A stretch of 64,000 bases of DNA from Pseudomonas wadenswilerensis (GCF_900497695.1 NZ_UIDD01000001.1:496001-560000); one strand, 5' to 3'; shown: positions 1-9,198, counted from the stretch's first letter. A program made the numbers and translations. Notes: a model not told the origin generated them from the sequence alone.

Positions 1-521
1 AATAACGTCGGGAGAGGCAATCGGTTGGTGGGAGGGCGGGTGTCGCATCGCTGCAGTGGACTGTCGCGCAGATGTCCGCCTACCCTCGTTTCCAGGGCCG
101 GAGCCTTGATGAAAAAAGGCGCGATGGTGCCAGTTTTGGCCGTTTCTGGGAAGTCGTTTCTGACCTTGTGCACAGGTTCGGGCCTTTATTTACGGCTTTG
201 GTTGTACCTCGGGGTTGTACCTTTGTGTTCGTAGGAAGTGCATGAGGTGTTACCGGTGACGGATTGTGGTGCACCTAGGGTATTTGTAAGTGGGTATTTC
301 AGTAATTGGCCAATTCCGCCGGTTTTTCAGGGGCTTTCGGTCAAGTCTTGGCCGAAAGACCTGTAAGCCTTGTTAAACGGGGCTGTGAGAATTTTCGAAC
401 GAACGGTCATCAGCCTGGCGCGGTAATTGCGTTATCGATCGGCAACAGGATGTAGCACTCTTTTTGAAGAGTGCGACTCGAGTAGCAGGATCAAAACGCC
501 ATTTCTCGCAAAGGTAGTTTT
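1..521. other. non-coding region upstream of gabP
   Basis: No convincing gene is visible; the short open frames here lack ribosome binding sites and Pseudomonas codon bias. The stretch is less GC-rich than the genes around it, as expected for a promoter region. It holds a sigma-54-like element at 416-430 and a small hairpin just before gabP, where GCACTCTT (455-462) pairs with AAGAGTGC (467-474). Confidence 0.6.
416..430 (+). promoter_or_regulatory. candidate sigma-54 promoter for gabP
   Basis: TGGCGCGGTAATTGC has the -24 GG and -12 GC separated by exactly ten bases, as in the RpoN consensus, with TGGC and TTGC both intact. It lies about 92 bases before the gabP start. Control of an amino-acid permease by RpoN with a nitrogen or carbon activator would be reasonable. 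The call rests on motif and position only. Confidence 0.5.
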
Positions 522-1916
522 ATGAGCGGTACGCACAATTCCAACGACCTCGCTCAGGGGCTCAAACAGCGGCATGTGACCATGCTGTCGATTGCCGGTG
601 TCATCGGCGCCGGCCTGTTCGTCGGCTCCGGCCACGCCATCGCCGAAGCCGGCCCTGCGGTGTTGCTGGCCTACGCCGCGGCCGGAACCCTGGTGGTGCT
701 GGTGATGCGCATGCTGGCCGAGATGGCCGTCGCCTCGCCGGATACCGGTTCGTTTTCGACGTACGCCGACAAAGCCATCGGCCACTGGGCCGGCTTTACC
801 ATCGGCTGGCTGTACTGGTGGTTCTGGGTGCTGGTGATTCCGCTTGAGGCCAACGCCGCGGCGACCATCCTGCATGCCTGGTTTCCCGATATCGGCATCT
901 GGGTATTTACCCTGGTGATCACCTTGCTGCTGACTGCGACCAACCTGTTCAGTGTGAAGAACTACGGTGAATTCGAGTTCTGGTTCGCATTGCTCAAGGT
1001 GGTGGCGATCATCGGCTTCATCATCCTTGGTGTTGCCGCGATCTTCGGCCTGCTGCCCAACAGCCAGGTCAGCGGCGTCAGCCACCTGTTCGACACCCAG
1101 GGCTTCATGCCCAACGGCATGGGCGCGGTGCTGGCGGCAATGCTCACCACCATGTTCTCGTTCATGGGTACCGAGATCGTCACCATCGCTGCCGCCGAGT
1201 CGAAAGACCCGGGCAAGCAGATCACCAAGGCCACCAACTCGGTGATCTGGCGGATCTTCCTGTTCTACCTCGTGTCGATCTTCGTGGTCGTGGCCCTGGT
1301 GCCGTGGACCAACAGTGACCTGGCCGAAGTCGGCTCGTACCAGACCGTGCTCAACCTGATGGGCATCCCCAACGCCAAGCTGATCGTCGACATCGTCGTG
1401 CTGATCGCCGTGACCAGTTGCCTGAACTCGGCGCTGTACACCTCCTCGCGGATGCTCTTCTCCCTGAGCAAGCGTGGCGATGCGCCGGCCATGGCCCAGC
1501 GCACCACCTCCAGCGGGACCCCGTATGTGGCGGTGGTGCTGTCGACTGCGGCGGCGTTCCTCACCGTGATCGCCAACTACCTGGCGCCTGCCCAGGTGTT
1601 CGAGTTCCTGCTGGCCAGCTCCGGCGCCATCGCCTTGCTGGTGTACCTGGTGATTGCCGTGTCGCAACTGCGCATGCGCCGTCAGCGTATGCAGCGCGGT
1701 GAGAAGATCGCCTTCAAGATGTGGCTGTTCCCGGGGCTGACCTGGGCGACGATCGCTTTCATTGTCGGCATTCTGACGGTGATGCTGATCCGTCCGGATC
1801 ATCGTATCGAGATCGTCGCGACCGGCTTGTTGTCGATTGCCGTGGTCGCCGCCGGGCTGCTGGTGGCGCGCAAGCGCAAGACCGAGGCGGCCGGGCGGGC
1901 GGTGCTGAACAACTGA
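522..1916 (+). CDS. gabP: GABA/amino-acid permease (APC family)
   Basis: Inner-membrane proton-coupled permease of 464 residues in the amino acid/polyamine/organocation (APC) superfamily, probably importing 4-aminobutyrate. The N-terminus (residues 18-45) carries the family signature, with GVIGAGLFVGSG in the first unwound helix, and about twelve hydrophobic segments follow. Length and sequence resemble GabP of pseudomonads; substrate choice within the family is inferred. The ATG at 522 fits the start of homology and lies behind the sigma-54-like element. A strong terminator follows, so the gene looks monocistronic. Confidence 0.88.
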   Translation: MSGTHNSNDLAQGLKQRHVTMLSIAGVIGAGLFVGSGHAIAEAGPAVLLAYAAAGTLVVLVMRMLAEMAVASPDTGSFSTYADKAIGHWAGFTIGWLYWWFWVLVIPLEANAAATILHAWFPDIGIWVFTLVITLLLTATNLFSVKNYGEFEFWFALLKVVAIIGFIILGVAAIFGLLPNSQVSGVSHLFDTQGFMPNGMGAVLAAMLTTMFSFMGTEIVTIAAAESKDPGKQITKATNSVIWRIFLFYLVSIFVVVALVPWTNSDLAEVGSYQTVLNLMGIPNAKLIVDIVVLIAVTSCLNSALYTSSRMLFSLSKRGDAPAMAQRTTSSGTPYVAVVLSTAAAFLTVIANYLAPAQVFEFLLASSGAIALLVYLVIAVSQLRMRRQRMQRGEKIAFKMWLFPGLTWATIAFIVGILTVMLIRPDHRIEIVATGLLSIAVVAAGLLVARKRKTEAAGRAVLNN

Positions 1917-1936
1917 TGTGATGCGGGTGCAATGAC

Positions 1937-1971
1937 AAAGGCCGCGATCTGTGAGGATCGCGGCCTTTTTT
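1937..1971 (+). terminator. Rho-independent terminator of gabP
   Basis: GGCCGCGATC and GATCGCGGCC form a perfect GC-rich stem with a short loop, followed by a run of six T. It begins about 20 bases after the gabP stop. The A run on the left side could also let it act on leftward transcripts. Confidence 0.9.
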
Positions 1972-2008
1972 GTTCAAGCAGGAAGTGGTGTGGTGTTCTG
2001 GTTGGCCC

Positions 2009-2067
2009 CATCGCTGGCAAGCCAGCTCTCACAGGGACTGTGGTGGGAGCCGGTCTTGCCGGCGATG
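2009..2067. repeat. paired REP element 1
   Basis: Two inverted copies of the Pseudomonas REP core (CATCGCTGGCAAGCCAGCTC and its complement form GAGCCGGTCTTGCCGGCGATG) separated by about 10 bases. It sits between the convergent ends of gabP and the gene at 2128. Confidence 0.85.
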
Positions 2068-2127
2068 GGCTGCAGCGCAGCCCCATCCGGCTATCGCCAT
2101 TGAGGGGATCAGGAGCCAGGCAAGCTG

Positions 2128-2565
2128 TCAGCCGAACTTCTTCTGCTGTTTGGACACCGCTTCGGAAGCTGCAATGTAGGCTTCCTGGAACTCGTCGCTC
2201 TCGAGCCAGGCCATGGAAGTGGCCTCGTCGGCGCCGTCCAGCCATTTGCGGTAGGCACTGAAGACCATGACGATGTAGTCGGTGGCGTGTTCTTCCTTGT
2301 GGCCCTTGAGCACCAGGGTCAGCAGCGGGTCGACCAGGAACACCGAGATCAGCGCGACCAGGCCGGTGTCCTGGGCTTGCTTCATTTTTTCGAACAAGGC
2401 GGTATAGCTGCCCGATTCCATCGCCTTGTTGAATACCTGCTCGACGCTGGCGCTGGAGCTTTCGCCCGAGCTCTTGACCGCCTGGCCGCTACGCACCATG
2501 CGGTTCTCGCGAGCCTTGCTGGCGGCGCGCTTGGCGCGTTTCTGTTGTTTGCTGCTGGAGGCCAT
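2128..2565 (-). CDS. small hypothetical protein downstream of ppk2
   Basis: A 145-residue protein I cannot assign to a characterised family. Residues 3-25 are strongly basic (many Lys, Arg and Ala); the rest is helical with one hydrophobic stretch around residues 65-80, possibly a membrane-associated or amphipathic helix. I chose the ATG at 2565 because the Lys-rich segment begins there and a GGGTTCACC leader precedes it; an upstream ATG at 2631 would add 22 residues of unlikely composition. It follows ppk2 on the same strand after 91 bases and could be co-transcribed. Confidence 0.7.
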   Translation of the reverse strand: MASSSKQQKRAKRAASKARENRMVRSGQAVKSSGESSSASVEQVFNKAMESGSYTALFEKMKQAQDTGLVALISVFLVDPLLTLVLKGHKEEHATDYIVMVFSAYRKWLDGADEATSMAWLESDEFQEAYIAASEAVSKQQKKFG

Positions 2566-2656
2566 CGGTGAACCCTTGTGCTGAGCCGGATAAATTCTGC
2601 GTATTGAATCGCAGTTGGCCGGGAAACCCAAGTGCCGCCGACGGCCTGGAGCACGC

Positions 2657-3700
2657 TCAGGCCGGTTGGGCCAGCTCGCCGCGGTCTTCCTCTTCCAGCA
2701 CGCGCGCGGCGCGGTCTACCAGCAGCGGGTCAGGCTGGTGGGCGACGCTCAGGTCCTTGCCGGGGTAGTCCAGCGAGTGCAGGAAGTGGCGGATGCAGTT
2801 GATCCGCGCGCGCTTCTTGTCGTCGGACTTGATTACCGTCCACGGGGCATCGGCGGTGTCGGTGTGGAAGAACATCGCCTCCTTGGCGGCGGTATATTCG
2901 TCCCACTTGTCCAGCGACTTGATGTCGATCGGCGACAGCTTCCAGTGCTTGAGCGGGTCGTCGCGACGGGAGATGAAACGGCGCAACTGCTCTTCGCGGT
3001 TCACCGAGAACCAGTACTTGAACAGCAGGATGCCGCTGTTGCACAACATGCGCTCGAGCTCCGGCGCCTGGCGCATGAACTCCAGGTATTGCAGCGGCGA
3101 GCAGAAGTCCATGACCCGCTCGACCCCGGCGCGGTTGTACCAGGAGCGGTCGAAGAAGACCATTTCACCGGCCGTGGGCAGGTGCTGGACATAGCGCTGG
3201 AAGTACCACTGGCCTTTCTCCTGCTCGGAAGGCTTCTCCAGGGCGACGATTCGCGCGCCGCGCGGGTTCAGGTGCTCCATGAAGCGCTTGATGGTGCCGC
3301 CCTTGCCGGCGGCGTCACGGCCCTCGAACAGCACGACGATGCGCTGGCCGGTTTCCTTGACCCAGCTTTGCACCTTGAGCAACTCGATCTGCAGTTCATG
3401 CTTGGCCTTTTCGTACTCGGCGCGGCGCATGCGGTTGCGGTACGGATAGCTGGCCGGCAGCTTGGCCGAGGCGCTGTCTTCGTTGGAGCCACGTGGCGCC
3501 GAGGCGACTTTCAAAGCGGCTGGTTGTTGGCTGATGGCGCTGATTTCGGCTTCGGCAGCGGCGCTTGCTGCAGGCTTGCGTGGGGTACGTGGACGGCGTG
3601 GGCGGGTGCTGGCAACTTTGCGTGCCGGGCTTGGGCTGGTGCTCGCAGATGTTTCAGCGGTAGGTGAGGGCAGGGGCAGGGCAGTGGATTCTTCGCTCAT
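2657..3700 (-). CDS. ppk2: polyphosphate kinase 2 (PPK2)
   Basis: Cytosolic kinase that moves phosphate between polyphosphate and nucleotides, usually favouring polyP-driven NDP or NTP formation. Of its 347 residues, about 85-330 form the PPK2 domain: Walker A FEGRDAAGKGG near 125-135, a Walker B-like FFDRSWYNRAG, and the lid arginines. The first 75 residues are a low-complexity Ser/Pro/Ala/Arg tail typical of some Pseudomonas PPK2 proteins and probably disordered. The domain is of the single-domain class I type; whether ADP or GDP is preferred cannot be read from sequence. The small gene at 2128 follows on the same strand. Confidence 0.9.
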   Translation of the reverse strand: MSEESTALPLPSPTAETSASTSPSPARKVASTRPRRPRTPRKPAASAAAEAEISAISQQPAALKVASAPRGSNEDSASAKLPASYPYRNRMRRAEYEKAKHELQIELLKVQSWVKETGQRIVVLFEGRDAAGKGGTIKRFMEHLNPRGARIVALEKPSEQEKGQWYFQRYVQHLPTAGEMVFFDRSWYNRAGVERVMDFCSPLQYLEFMRQAPELERMLCNSGILLFKYWFSVNREEQLRRFISRRDDPLKHWKLSPIDIKSLDKWDEYTAAKEAMFFHTDTADAPWTVIKSDDKKRARINCIRHFLHSLDYPGKDLSVAHQPDPLLVDRAARVLEEEDRGELAQPA

Positions 3701-3798
3701 GGGGAGGCCTGTTGGTTCCTTCTAATATCCTCAGAGCATTTTATCGGGGCAGGCCAGGGGCATATTGACGGTGGTCAACAGCCCTTGGCATAGCGCCA

Positions 3799-4287
3799 TC
3801 AGTACCAGTATTTCGGGTAGCTGTTGGCCTGGCGCGCATTGTTCAGGCACCAGGCCACGGCGACGATCACCAGCGAGCCTGCAAGCACCGGGGTCACCAC
3901 GAAGCTCAGTGGTGCATGGCTGGCGATCACTACCAGCGGGTTGGCCCCGGCTGGCGCGTGCAGGGTGCGGGTCTGCTGCATGGCGGCCAGCGCCAGGCCG
4001 ACGGCCAGGGCTGCGCTCCACCAGCTGTCGCCGAGGGTATGCAGCACTGCCAGGCCCACCAGGGTGGCAATCACGTGCCCGCCGATGATGTTGCGCGGCT
4101 GCGCCAGCGGCGAGTCGGGCATGCCGAAGGCCAGCACGCAGCTGGCGCCAAACGGCGCCATCAACCACAAGGCACCGGACACCTGGCTGAGCCAGCCGGT
4201 GGCGCCGATCGCCAGGGCCGCGCCAATCAGTGACAACAGGCTGAAGTGCAGGGAGGGGGCGGCGGGCGCCTTGGATTTGAACGGCAT
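3799..4287 (-). CDS. HPP-family integral membrane protein
   Basis: A 162-residue membrane protein with four to five hydrophobic helices, matching the HPP family; a FGASCVLAFGMPDSPLAQPR-like motif lies near residues 45-65. Family members have been linked to nitrite transport in plastids; the bacterial role is unclear. The start at 4287 was chosen because the Lys-rich N-terminus and first helix begin there; longer frames run into the operator. It is divergent from a TetR gene, with a 38-bp operator between them, so it is probably the target of that repressor. Confidence 0.82.
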   Translation of the reverse strand: MPFKSKAPAAPSLHFSLLSLIGAALAIGATGWLSQVSGALWLMAPFGASCVLAFGMPDSPLAQPRNIIGGHVIATLVGLAVLHTLGDSWWSAALAVGLALAAMQQTRTLHAPAGANPLVVIASHAPLSFVVTPVLAGSLVIVAVAWCLNNARQANSYPKYWY

Positions 4288-4322
4288 GGGCACAGTCTCC
4301 AGGTGGGCAATTTGCGCCGAGG

Positions 4323-4360
4323 ATACCGATCGGTTTACCTGCAAGTCAACCGATCGGTAT
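4323..4360. promoter_or_regulatory. TetR-type palindromic operator
   Basis: ATACCGATCGGTT (4323-4335) and AACCGATCGGTAT (4348-4360) are perfect inverted copies separated by 12 bases, and each contains its own palindrome ACCGATCGGT. The site lies between the divergent HPP gene and tetR, where a repressor could control both. Confidence 0.85.
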
Positions 4361-4395
4361 ACACTGCTCGTAATTGTCCTGATCGAAGGTGTGGC

Positions 4396-4932
4396 ATGAG
4401 TACGTCCGAGAAAATCGCCGAGTCGGCGCTGCAACTGTTCTACCGCCAGGGTTACCACGGCACCGGGGTCGAGCAGTTGAGCCAGGAGGCCGGGGTAACC
4501 AAGAAGACCCTGTACCGGCATTTCCCCAGCAAGGAGCTGTTGATCGAGGCAGCACTGGAGCGGCGCGATCACGATTTCATGGCGCGCCTGGAAAGCGCTC
4601 TGGCGGCCGTTGAGGCAAAAGCGCGGCCGTTGGCCTATATCGACTTTATTGAGGCCTGGGCGCGCTCTGAAGACTTCCACGGTTGTGCCTTCATCAACGC
4701 GTCAGCCGAATACGCCGGGTCGGCCGAACCGCCCCATGTGCTGGCCAGGTTGCACAAGCACAAGGTCATGGCCGCACTTGAACAGGCCTGCCGGGAGGCT
4801 GGGTGCAAGCAGCCGGCTGCGGCGGGGCAGCTGTTTCTGATCGGCGAGGGGTTGATCGTGGCGTCGCAGGTCGGCGGGGTGCAGGTGCCGCTGTTCGAGG
4901 CGGCGCGGTCGATGGTGGCTGCGCTGGCCTAG
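4396..4932 (+). CDS. TetR/AcrR-family repressor
   Basis: A 178-residue regulator. The N-terminal TetR helix-turn-helix (residues 5-50) includes the GVEQLSQEAGVTKKTLYRHF core; the C-terminal part (about 80-178) resembles the ligand-binding domain of short TetR proteins that sense small organic molecules. The ATG at 4396 begins directly before the helix-turn-helix and 36 bases after the operator, so the protein probably represses itself and the divergent HPP gene. Its stop overlaps the stop of the convergent lipoprotein gene by a few bases. The ligand is unknown. Confidence 0.9.
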   Translation: MSTSEKIAESALQLFYRQGYHGTGVEQLSQEAGVTKKTLYRHFPSKELLIEAALERRDHDFMARLESALAAVEAKARPLAYIDFIEAWARSEDFHGCAFINASAEYAGSAEPPHVLARLHKHKVMAALEQACREAGCKQPAAAGQLFLIGEGLIVASQVGGVQVPLFEAARSMVAALA

Positions 4933-5333
4933 CGCAGCATCCCGCAGATCTGATTGCCTTCGTAACCATGGATGATCGGCGCGAGGATCATCATCGGGCC
5001 GCAGGCGTACATGGGCGAGCTGATGGTCTGCCTGGCGTTGAACAGCACGACCTGGTCGCCATCGATGTCCGGGCCGTAGGCCACTTCGCTGTAGGTCCTG
5101 CACACCGGCAGTAGCAAAGGCACCGGCACGACCACTGCCCAGAGGGTGACGCCGCACCATTCGCGGGTGACGTCGGATTTCTCCGATTTGCTGACCTTGG
5201 GGGTGATGTTCTTCAGGCGCAGGATGCGATGGGCCGAGGTGGGATAGGTCTGTTTTTCCGGCAGCACGACGGTGGCGCCGACACAGCCGGTCAGGCTCAG
5301 AAGTATGGCGACGATAACGGCAATCGATTTCAT
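4929..5333 (-). CDS. small outer-membrane lipoprotein, unknown function
   Basis: A 134-residue predicted lipoprotein. A Lys-containing start and hydrophobic run end in the lipobox LTGC near residue 16, so cleavage by Lsp and acylation are expected. The mature part has several cysteines and a hydrophobic stretch VVVPVPLLLPV. I do not recognise a functional domain. The ATG at 5333 was chosen because it begins the signal peptide; an upstream in-frame ATG would add an unlikely leader. Confidence 0.75.
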   Translation of the reverse strand: MKSIAVIVAILLSLTGCVGATVVLPEKQTYPTSAHRILRLKNITPKVSKSEKSDVTREWCGVTLWAVVVPVPLLLPVCRTYSEVAYGPDIDGDQVVLFNARQTISSPMYACGPMMILAPIIHGYEGNQICGMLR

Positions 5334-5404
5334 CCCTGGCTCCGATGTGCTCGCGGCATTTCCGTGCGCGAGAAAGCCTGCGTTCGCTGATAAATCGCAG
5401 GCAT

Positions 5405-5443
5405 GAAAAAAGCCCCAAGGAATCACTTCGCTTGGGGCTTTTC
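5405..5443 (-). terminator. Rho-independent terminator of tRNA-Phe
   Basis: AGCCCCAAG and CTTGGGGCT form a perfect stem flanked by an A run on the left and TTTT on the right, so it can work in both directions. On the minus strand it follows the tRNA-Phe 3' end by a few bases. Confidence 0.85.
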
Positions 5444-5451
5444 GGTATTAG

Positions 5452-5527
5452 TGGTGCCCAGAGACGGAATCGAACCGCCGACACGGGGATTTTCAATCCC
5501 CTGCTCTACCGACTGAGCTATCTGGGC
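5452..5527 (-). tRNA. tRNA-Phe (GAA)
   Basis: A 76-base cloverleaf on the minus strand with acceptor stem GCCCAGA/TCTGGGC, D arm AGCTCAGTCGGTAGAGC, anticodon stem-loop GGGGATTGAAAATCCCC reading GAA, T arm containing GGTTCGATTCC, discriminator A and an encoded CCA. It lies downstream of yggX and has its own terminator. Confidence 0.97.
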
Positions 5528-5618
5528 AACGGGGCGCATTAAAAGGGTTTTTCGGATTTACGTCAACGACTTTTTGAAAATTTTTTAAATTAATTCCGTC
5601 GCTTACGATTTTCCGGGG

Positions 5619-5891
5619 TTATTCGCTAGGTGGAACGTAGCCTTCGGCCTTCTCGTAATCCTGACCGGAGAAGAACTTGTCCATCTCGCCCTGGAGGAAT
5701 TTGCGGTCCTCGGCGTTCATCATGTTCAGGCGCTTCTCGTTGATCAGCATGGTCTGCTCTTTCTGCCAGTCGGCCCAGGCTTGCTGCGAGATGTTCTCGA
5801 AGATGTCCTGGCCCTTGGCGCCCGGGTAGGGGGCACGATCCAGGCCTGGCATTTCTTTATGGTACTTGCGGCACATTACGGTGCGGGTCAT
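5619..5891 (-). CDS. yggX: Fe(2+)-trafficking protein YggX
   Basis: A 90-residue cytosolic protein that protects Fe-S enzymes from oxidants and is linked to iron trafficking. The N-terminal MTRTVMCRK with its conserved Cys7, and the central [18 protein letters not shown] region, match the family at full length. Its start overlaps the mutY stop by four bases (ATGA), so it is translationally coupled to an Fe-S enzyme, a pairing conserved in gamma-proteobacteria. Confidence 0.96.
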   Translation of the reverse strand: MTRTVMCRKYHKEMPGLDRAPYPGAKGQDIFENISQQAWADWQKEQTMLINEKRLNMMNAEDRKFLQGEMDKFFSGQDYEKAEGYVPPSE

Positions 5892-6955
5892 CGCGACTCT
5901 CCTGTAAGCAATACGTCGGCCGCGCGTTTAAGCAGTTTTTTCACCGGGGCGGCAAGGCCCAGGCGCGGCGGGGTGGCGAGGTTATACCAGAGCCAGTCGG
6001 CCTCGGCCACGTGGTCGGTGGCGGTATCGACGCGCACCAGCCAGGGTTCGATGGTCAGCTGGAAATGGCTGAAGGTGTGGGTCAGGCCGTCCAGCGCCTG
6101 GCTGCCGGCCAGGCTCAGGCCGTGCTGGTCGGCCAGGTCGTCGATCTGTTCGAGGTTGTCCAGCTCCGGCAGGCTCCACAGCCCGCCCCAGAGGCCGCTG
6201 GAAGGCCGCCGGTAAAGCAGGATGGCGCCTTCGTGGTTGGCCAGCAGCGGCATCAGCGTGCGCTTTTGTGGCAGCTCCTTGCGCGGCTTGGGCACCGGGT
6301 AGCGGATCTCCTGGCCGAGCAGGTGCGCCTCGCAACCGACCTTGAGCGGGCACAGCAGGCAACTGGGCTTGCTGCGGGTGCACAGGGTGGCGCCCAGGTC
6401 CATCATCGCCTGGGTGTAGTGATTTACCCGGCTGTGCGGGGTATAGCGCTCGGCGTTGGCCCATAGCATCTTGGCCACTTTCGGCTCGCCGGGGTAACCC
6501 TCTTGCGCGGTATAGCGGGCCAGCACGCGCTTGACGTTGCCGTCGAGGATCGGCGCACGCAGGCCCATGCTGATGCTGGCAATGGCGCCGGCGGTGGACA
6601 GGCCAATGCCCGGCAGGTCGGTGAGCTTCTCGACATCGCGGGGGAACTCGCCACCGTATTGCTCGACGACGATCTTCGCGGTCTTTTGCAGGTTGCGCGC
6701 CCGGGTGTAGTAACCCAGGCCCGTCCACAGGTGCAGCACTTCGTCCTCGGGGGCTTCGGCCAGGGCCTGGACCGTCGGCAGCGCCTGCATGAAACGGTCG
6801 AAGTAGTTGAGCACGGTGCTCACCTGGGTCTGCTGCAGCATGATCTCCGAAACCCACACCCGATACGGGGTGATGCCCTGTTGCCAGGGCAGGTCGTGGC
6901 GGCCGTTACGGTCGTACCACTCCAGCACGGCGCTGGAAAACTGCTCGGGGCTCAT
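5888..6955 (-). CDS. mutY: A/G-specific adenine DNA glycosylase MutY
   Basis: Base-excision repair enzyme of 355 residues that removes adenine mispaired with 8-oxoguanine. Visible are the catalytic-region glutamate in [10 protein letters not shown] (near 37), the helix-hairpin-helix [15 protein letters not shown] (near 112-126), the catalytic aspartate in [11 protein letters not shown] (near 137), the 4Fe-4S cysteines spaced C-x6-C-x2-C-x5-C (near 191-207), and a NUDIX-like C-terminal domain that reads 8-oxoG. It overlaps both the asmA-like gene upstream and yggX downstream by four bases, so the three form one operon. Confidence 0.97.
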   Translation of the reverse strand: MSPEQFSSAVLEWYDRNGRHDLPWQQGITPYRVWVSEIMLQQTQVSTVLNYFDRFMQALPTVQALAEAPEDEVLHLWTGLGYYTRARNLQKTAKIVVEQYGGEFPRDVEKLTDLPGIGLSTAGAIASISMGLRAPILDGNVKRVLARYTAQEGYPGEPKVAKMLWANAERYTPHSRVNHYTQAMMDLGATLCTRSKPSCLLCPLKVGCEAHLLGQEIRYPVPKPRKELPQKRTLMPLLANHEGAILLYRRPSSGLWGGLWSLPELDNLEQIDDLADQHGLSLAGSQALDGLTHTFSHFQLTIEPWLVRVDTATDHVAEADWLWYNLATPPRLGLAAPVKKLLKRAADVLLTGESR

Positions 6956-9198
6956 CGCTTGAACAACCCCTTGAGCGCGTCCTTGAGCTCCGGGCTGACC
7001 TTGTCACCGAGCTTCTCGTCGATCTTCTCGCTGAGTTTTTCGCTGACCTTGTCGCCGGCAAGCTTGGCCGCGACCTTGCCCAGGCCGTCTTTATCCAGGC
7101 GGCAGGCCTTGGCACCCAGCTCCAGCGGGCCACGGCAGCGCAGCGGCAGTTCGAGGCCGACATAGCGCTCGCCCACCTGGCAGGCCGGGTCGGGCATATC
7201 GCGCTTGTCGCCTTCGACGATCACGCCAATGCGGTAGTCCATGCCCAGCACGCGCAGGTCGAGGTCGCCCTGGCCGTTGACGGTCAGGCCGGGAATCCGT
7301 GCCTTGAGGTCAGGGTTGCTGGCTACGCCGTTACGCATTACCAGGCTGCCCTTGAGCTCCTGGAACGGGGTGTCCTTGCCGCGTGGTTCGCCGCTCAGCG
7401 TCTTGCGGTTGAGGGTGGCGATGGCCTGGCACAGCTGCTGCTCGAGGTTGGCGTTGACCAGGATGCCGTCGTTGATGACGAAGCTGGCGTTGCCGTTGAG
7501 CGTGTCGACCAGGGCCTTCTGGCTGTTGCCGGTGGCGGTCAGGTCGCTGTTCAGGGTCAGCAGGCCCTTGACCGGTGCAGTGCTGGTTTCGCTCTTAATG
7601 AAGTGCTCGACCGGTACCCGGTTGATGCGGGTGTTGAGGCCGATCTGCGGCACTGCCGGACGCACGTCGAGGGTGCCCTTGCTTTCGAAGTCGCCGTTGT
7701 ACAGGCCACCGCGCAGGGTTTCCAGAGTGATCAGGCCACCCTGGCCCTGGGCCTTGAGGTGGGCGTTTGCGATCGGTAGCTTGTCCAGGGTCAACTGAGC
7801 AAAAGTCAGATCGGCTTGCAGGTCGACTTTGCGCAGGCGATCAACCGGCAGCAGCTTGTCGTTGCTCCAGGCCACCTGGGTTGGCGCGTCGGGCAGCGGC
7901 GTGGTGCCGGCACCGGCCAGGGCGCCAGCTTCTTTGCTCTGCACTTCGGCCTGGCGCGCGGCCTTGGCGCCTTTGGCCGCATCGCTCTTGGCCAGCAGGT
8001 AGCGGTCGGCGTCGAACTTGTCGGCCTTGAGCTGCACGCGCAGGGCTTGCTTGGCGAAGTCTTCGACGGCCAGGCGACCGCTGAAGGTGCTGTCGTCGAG
8101 TTTAATCGCCAGGTCTTCCAGGGCCAGGCTGTTCGGTGTGCCTTGCAAACGGGTGACCAGCTCGACTTTGCTCAGGGTGCTGGGGTCGGCCGAAACCGGC
8201 AGCGGGTGGCCGATGCTGTCGAGGAAGTTGCGCAGGTCGAACTGGGCAATCGACAGGCCGCCGCTCAGCTGTGGCGTTTTGTCGAGGTCGCGCAGGTTCA
8301 GCTCGCCAAGGGCGCGCAACTGGTTGGCCGAGAGCTTGAGGCCGTTCCATTCGGCGACGTTGGCTGCCAGATCAACCAGCAACTGGCCCTGGGCGGCGAA
8401 GGTCATGGTCTTGCCTTGCAGCGGTTCGCCCGAGGCTTCGCCGCTGAGCTTCATGTCTTCGAACTGGTAGCGCTTGAGCCGCCGATCGAAGCGCAGTTCG
8501 CCGTTAAGCTCGGTGCGCGCCTTGATCACCGGCTGGCCGGAGCTGAGGAAGGCGGTCATCTTCAGCGGGATGTTCACCCCTTCATGCACCGCGCCGGTGC
8601 TCAGCTGGATGCTTTCGGCGCCGAAGCTCTGGCCGCTGCGGGCATCGTTGTACTGCACGCGGGCGTTATTGACGGTCAGGCTGTCGATGTCGAGCTTGAT
8701 CGGGCGCTCGCTGGCGCTGTCGGTGCTGGCTTGTGCGGCGGCGTCGGCAGGCGTGGTGCCGGCGCCTTCGGCCGGGGCCGGGGTAGCGGCAGGCAGGGGC
8801 TTGCCGATGTCTTCCCAGTTGCCGTGGCCTTTTTCGTCGCGGCTCAGGGTCAGGTTCAGGCCCTCGACGCGCACGTCGCTCATCTGCACTTCACGGCGCA
8901 GCAAGGGCAGCACGCGTACCGACAGGCCGAGCATCTGCAGGTCGGCAAACGGCACTTTCGGGTTGTTCAGGGTGGCGATGCTGGCTTCATGCAGCTCAAG
9001 GCCCAGCCACGGGAACAGGCTCCAGCCGATGTCGCCATTGAGCGTCAGCTCGACGTGGGCCTTGTCGCGTGCCAGCTGGCGAATCTCGTCTTTGTAGTCG
9101 TTGGGATCGAAGAGGTGGGTCAGGGCGAAGCCCAGAGCCACAATGATCAGCAACAACCCGAGAAGCACCAGCCCCAGGATTTTGCCGAACGCTTTCAT
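6952..9198 (-). CDS. AsmA-family protein
   Basis: A 748-residue protein with one N-terminal membrane anchor (residues 5-27), a conserved LFDPNDYKDEI element after it, and a long repetitive beta-rich periplasmic body as in AsmA/TamB-like bridge proteins, which are implicated in phospholipid transfer and outer-membrane integrity. An Ala/Pro-rich linker lies near 155-185. The C-terminal DKVSEKLSEK-type tail is charged and coiled-coil-like. It is the first gene of the asmA-mutY-yggX operon. Its role is inferred from the family. Confidence 0.88.
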   Translation of the reverse strand: MKAFGKILGLVLLGLLLIIVALGFALTHLFDPNDYKDEIRQLARDKAHVELTLNGDIGWSLFPWLGLELHEASIATLNNPKVPFADLQMLGLSVRVLPLLRREVQMSDVRVEGLNLTLSRDEKGHGNWEDIGKPLPAATPAPAEGAGTTPADAAAQASTDSASERPIKLDIDSLTVNNARVQYNDARSGQSFGAESIQLSTGAVHEGVNIPLKMTAFLSSGQPVIKARTELNGELRFDRRLKRYQFEDMKLSGEASGEPLQGKTMTFAAQGQLLVDLAANVAEWNGLKLSANQLRALGELNLRDLDKTPQLSGGLSIAQFDLRNFLDSIGHPLPVSADPSTLSKVELVTRLQGTPNSLALEDLAIKLDDSTFSGRLAVEDFAKQALRVQLKADKFDADRYLLAKSDAAKGAKAARQAEVQSKEAGALAGAGTTPLPDAPTQVAWSNDKLLPVDRLRKVDLQADLTFAQLTLDKLPIANAHLKAQGQGGLITLETLRGGLYNGDFESKGTLDVRPAVPQIGLNTRINRVPVEHFIKSETSTAPVKGLLTLNSDLTATGNSQKALVDTLNGNASFVINDGILVNANLEQQLCQAIATLNRKTLSGEPRGKDTPFQELKGSLVMRNGVASNPDLKARIPGLTVNGQGDLDLRVLGMDYRIGVIVEGDKRDMPDPACQVGERYVGLELPLRCRGPLELGAKACRLDKDGLGKVAAKLAGDKVSEKLSEKIDEKLGDKVSPELKDALKGLFKR

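Noticed and set aside
25-274. Short open frames on both strands in the first 300 bases
   Set aside because: No ribosome binding sites, no codon bias, overlapping opposite frames; treated as non-coding.
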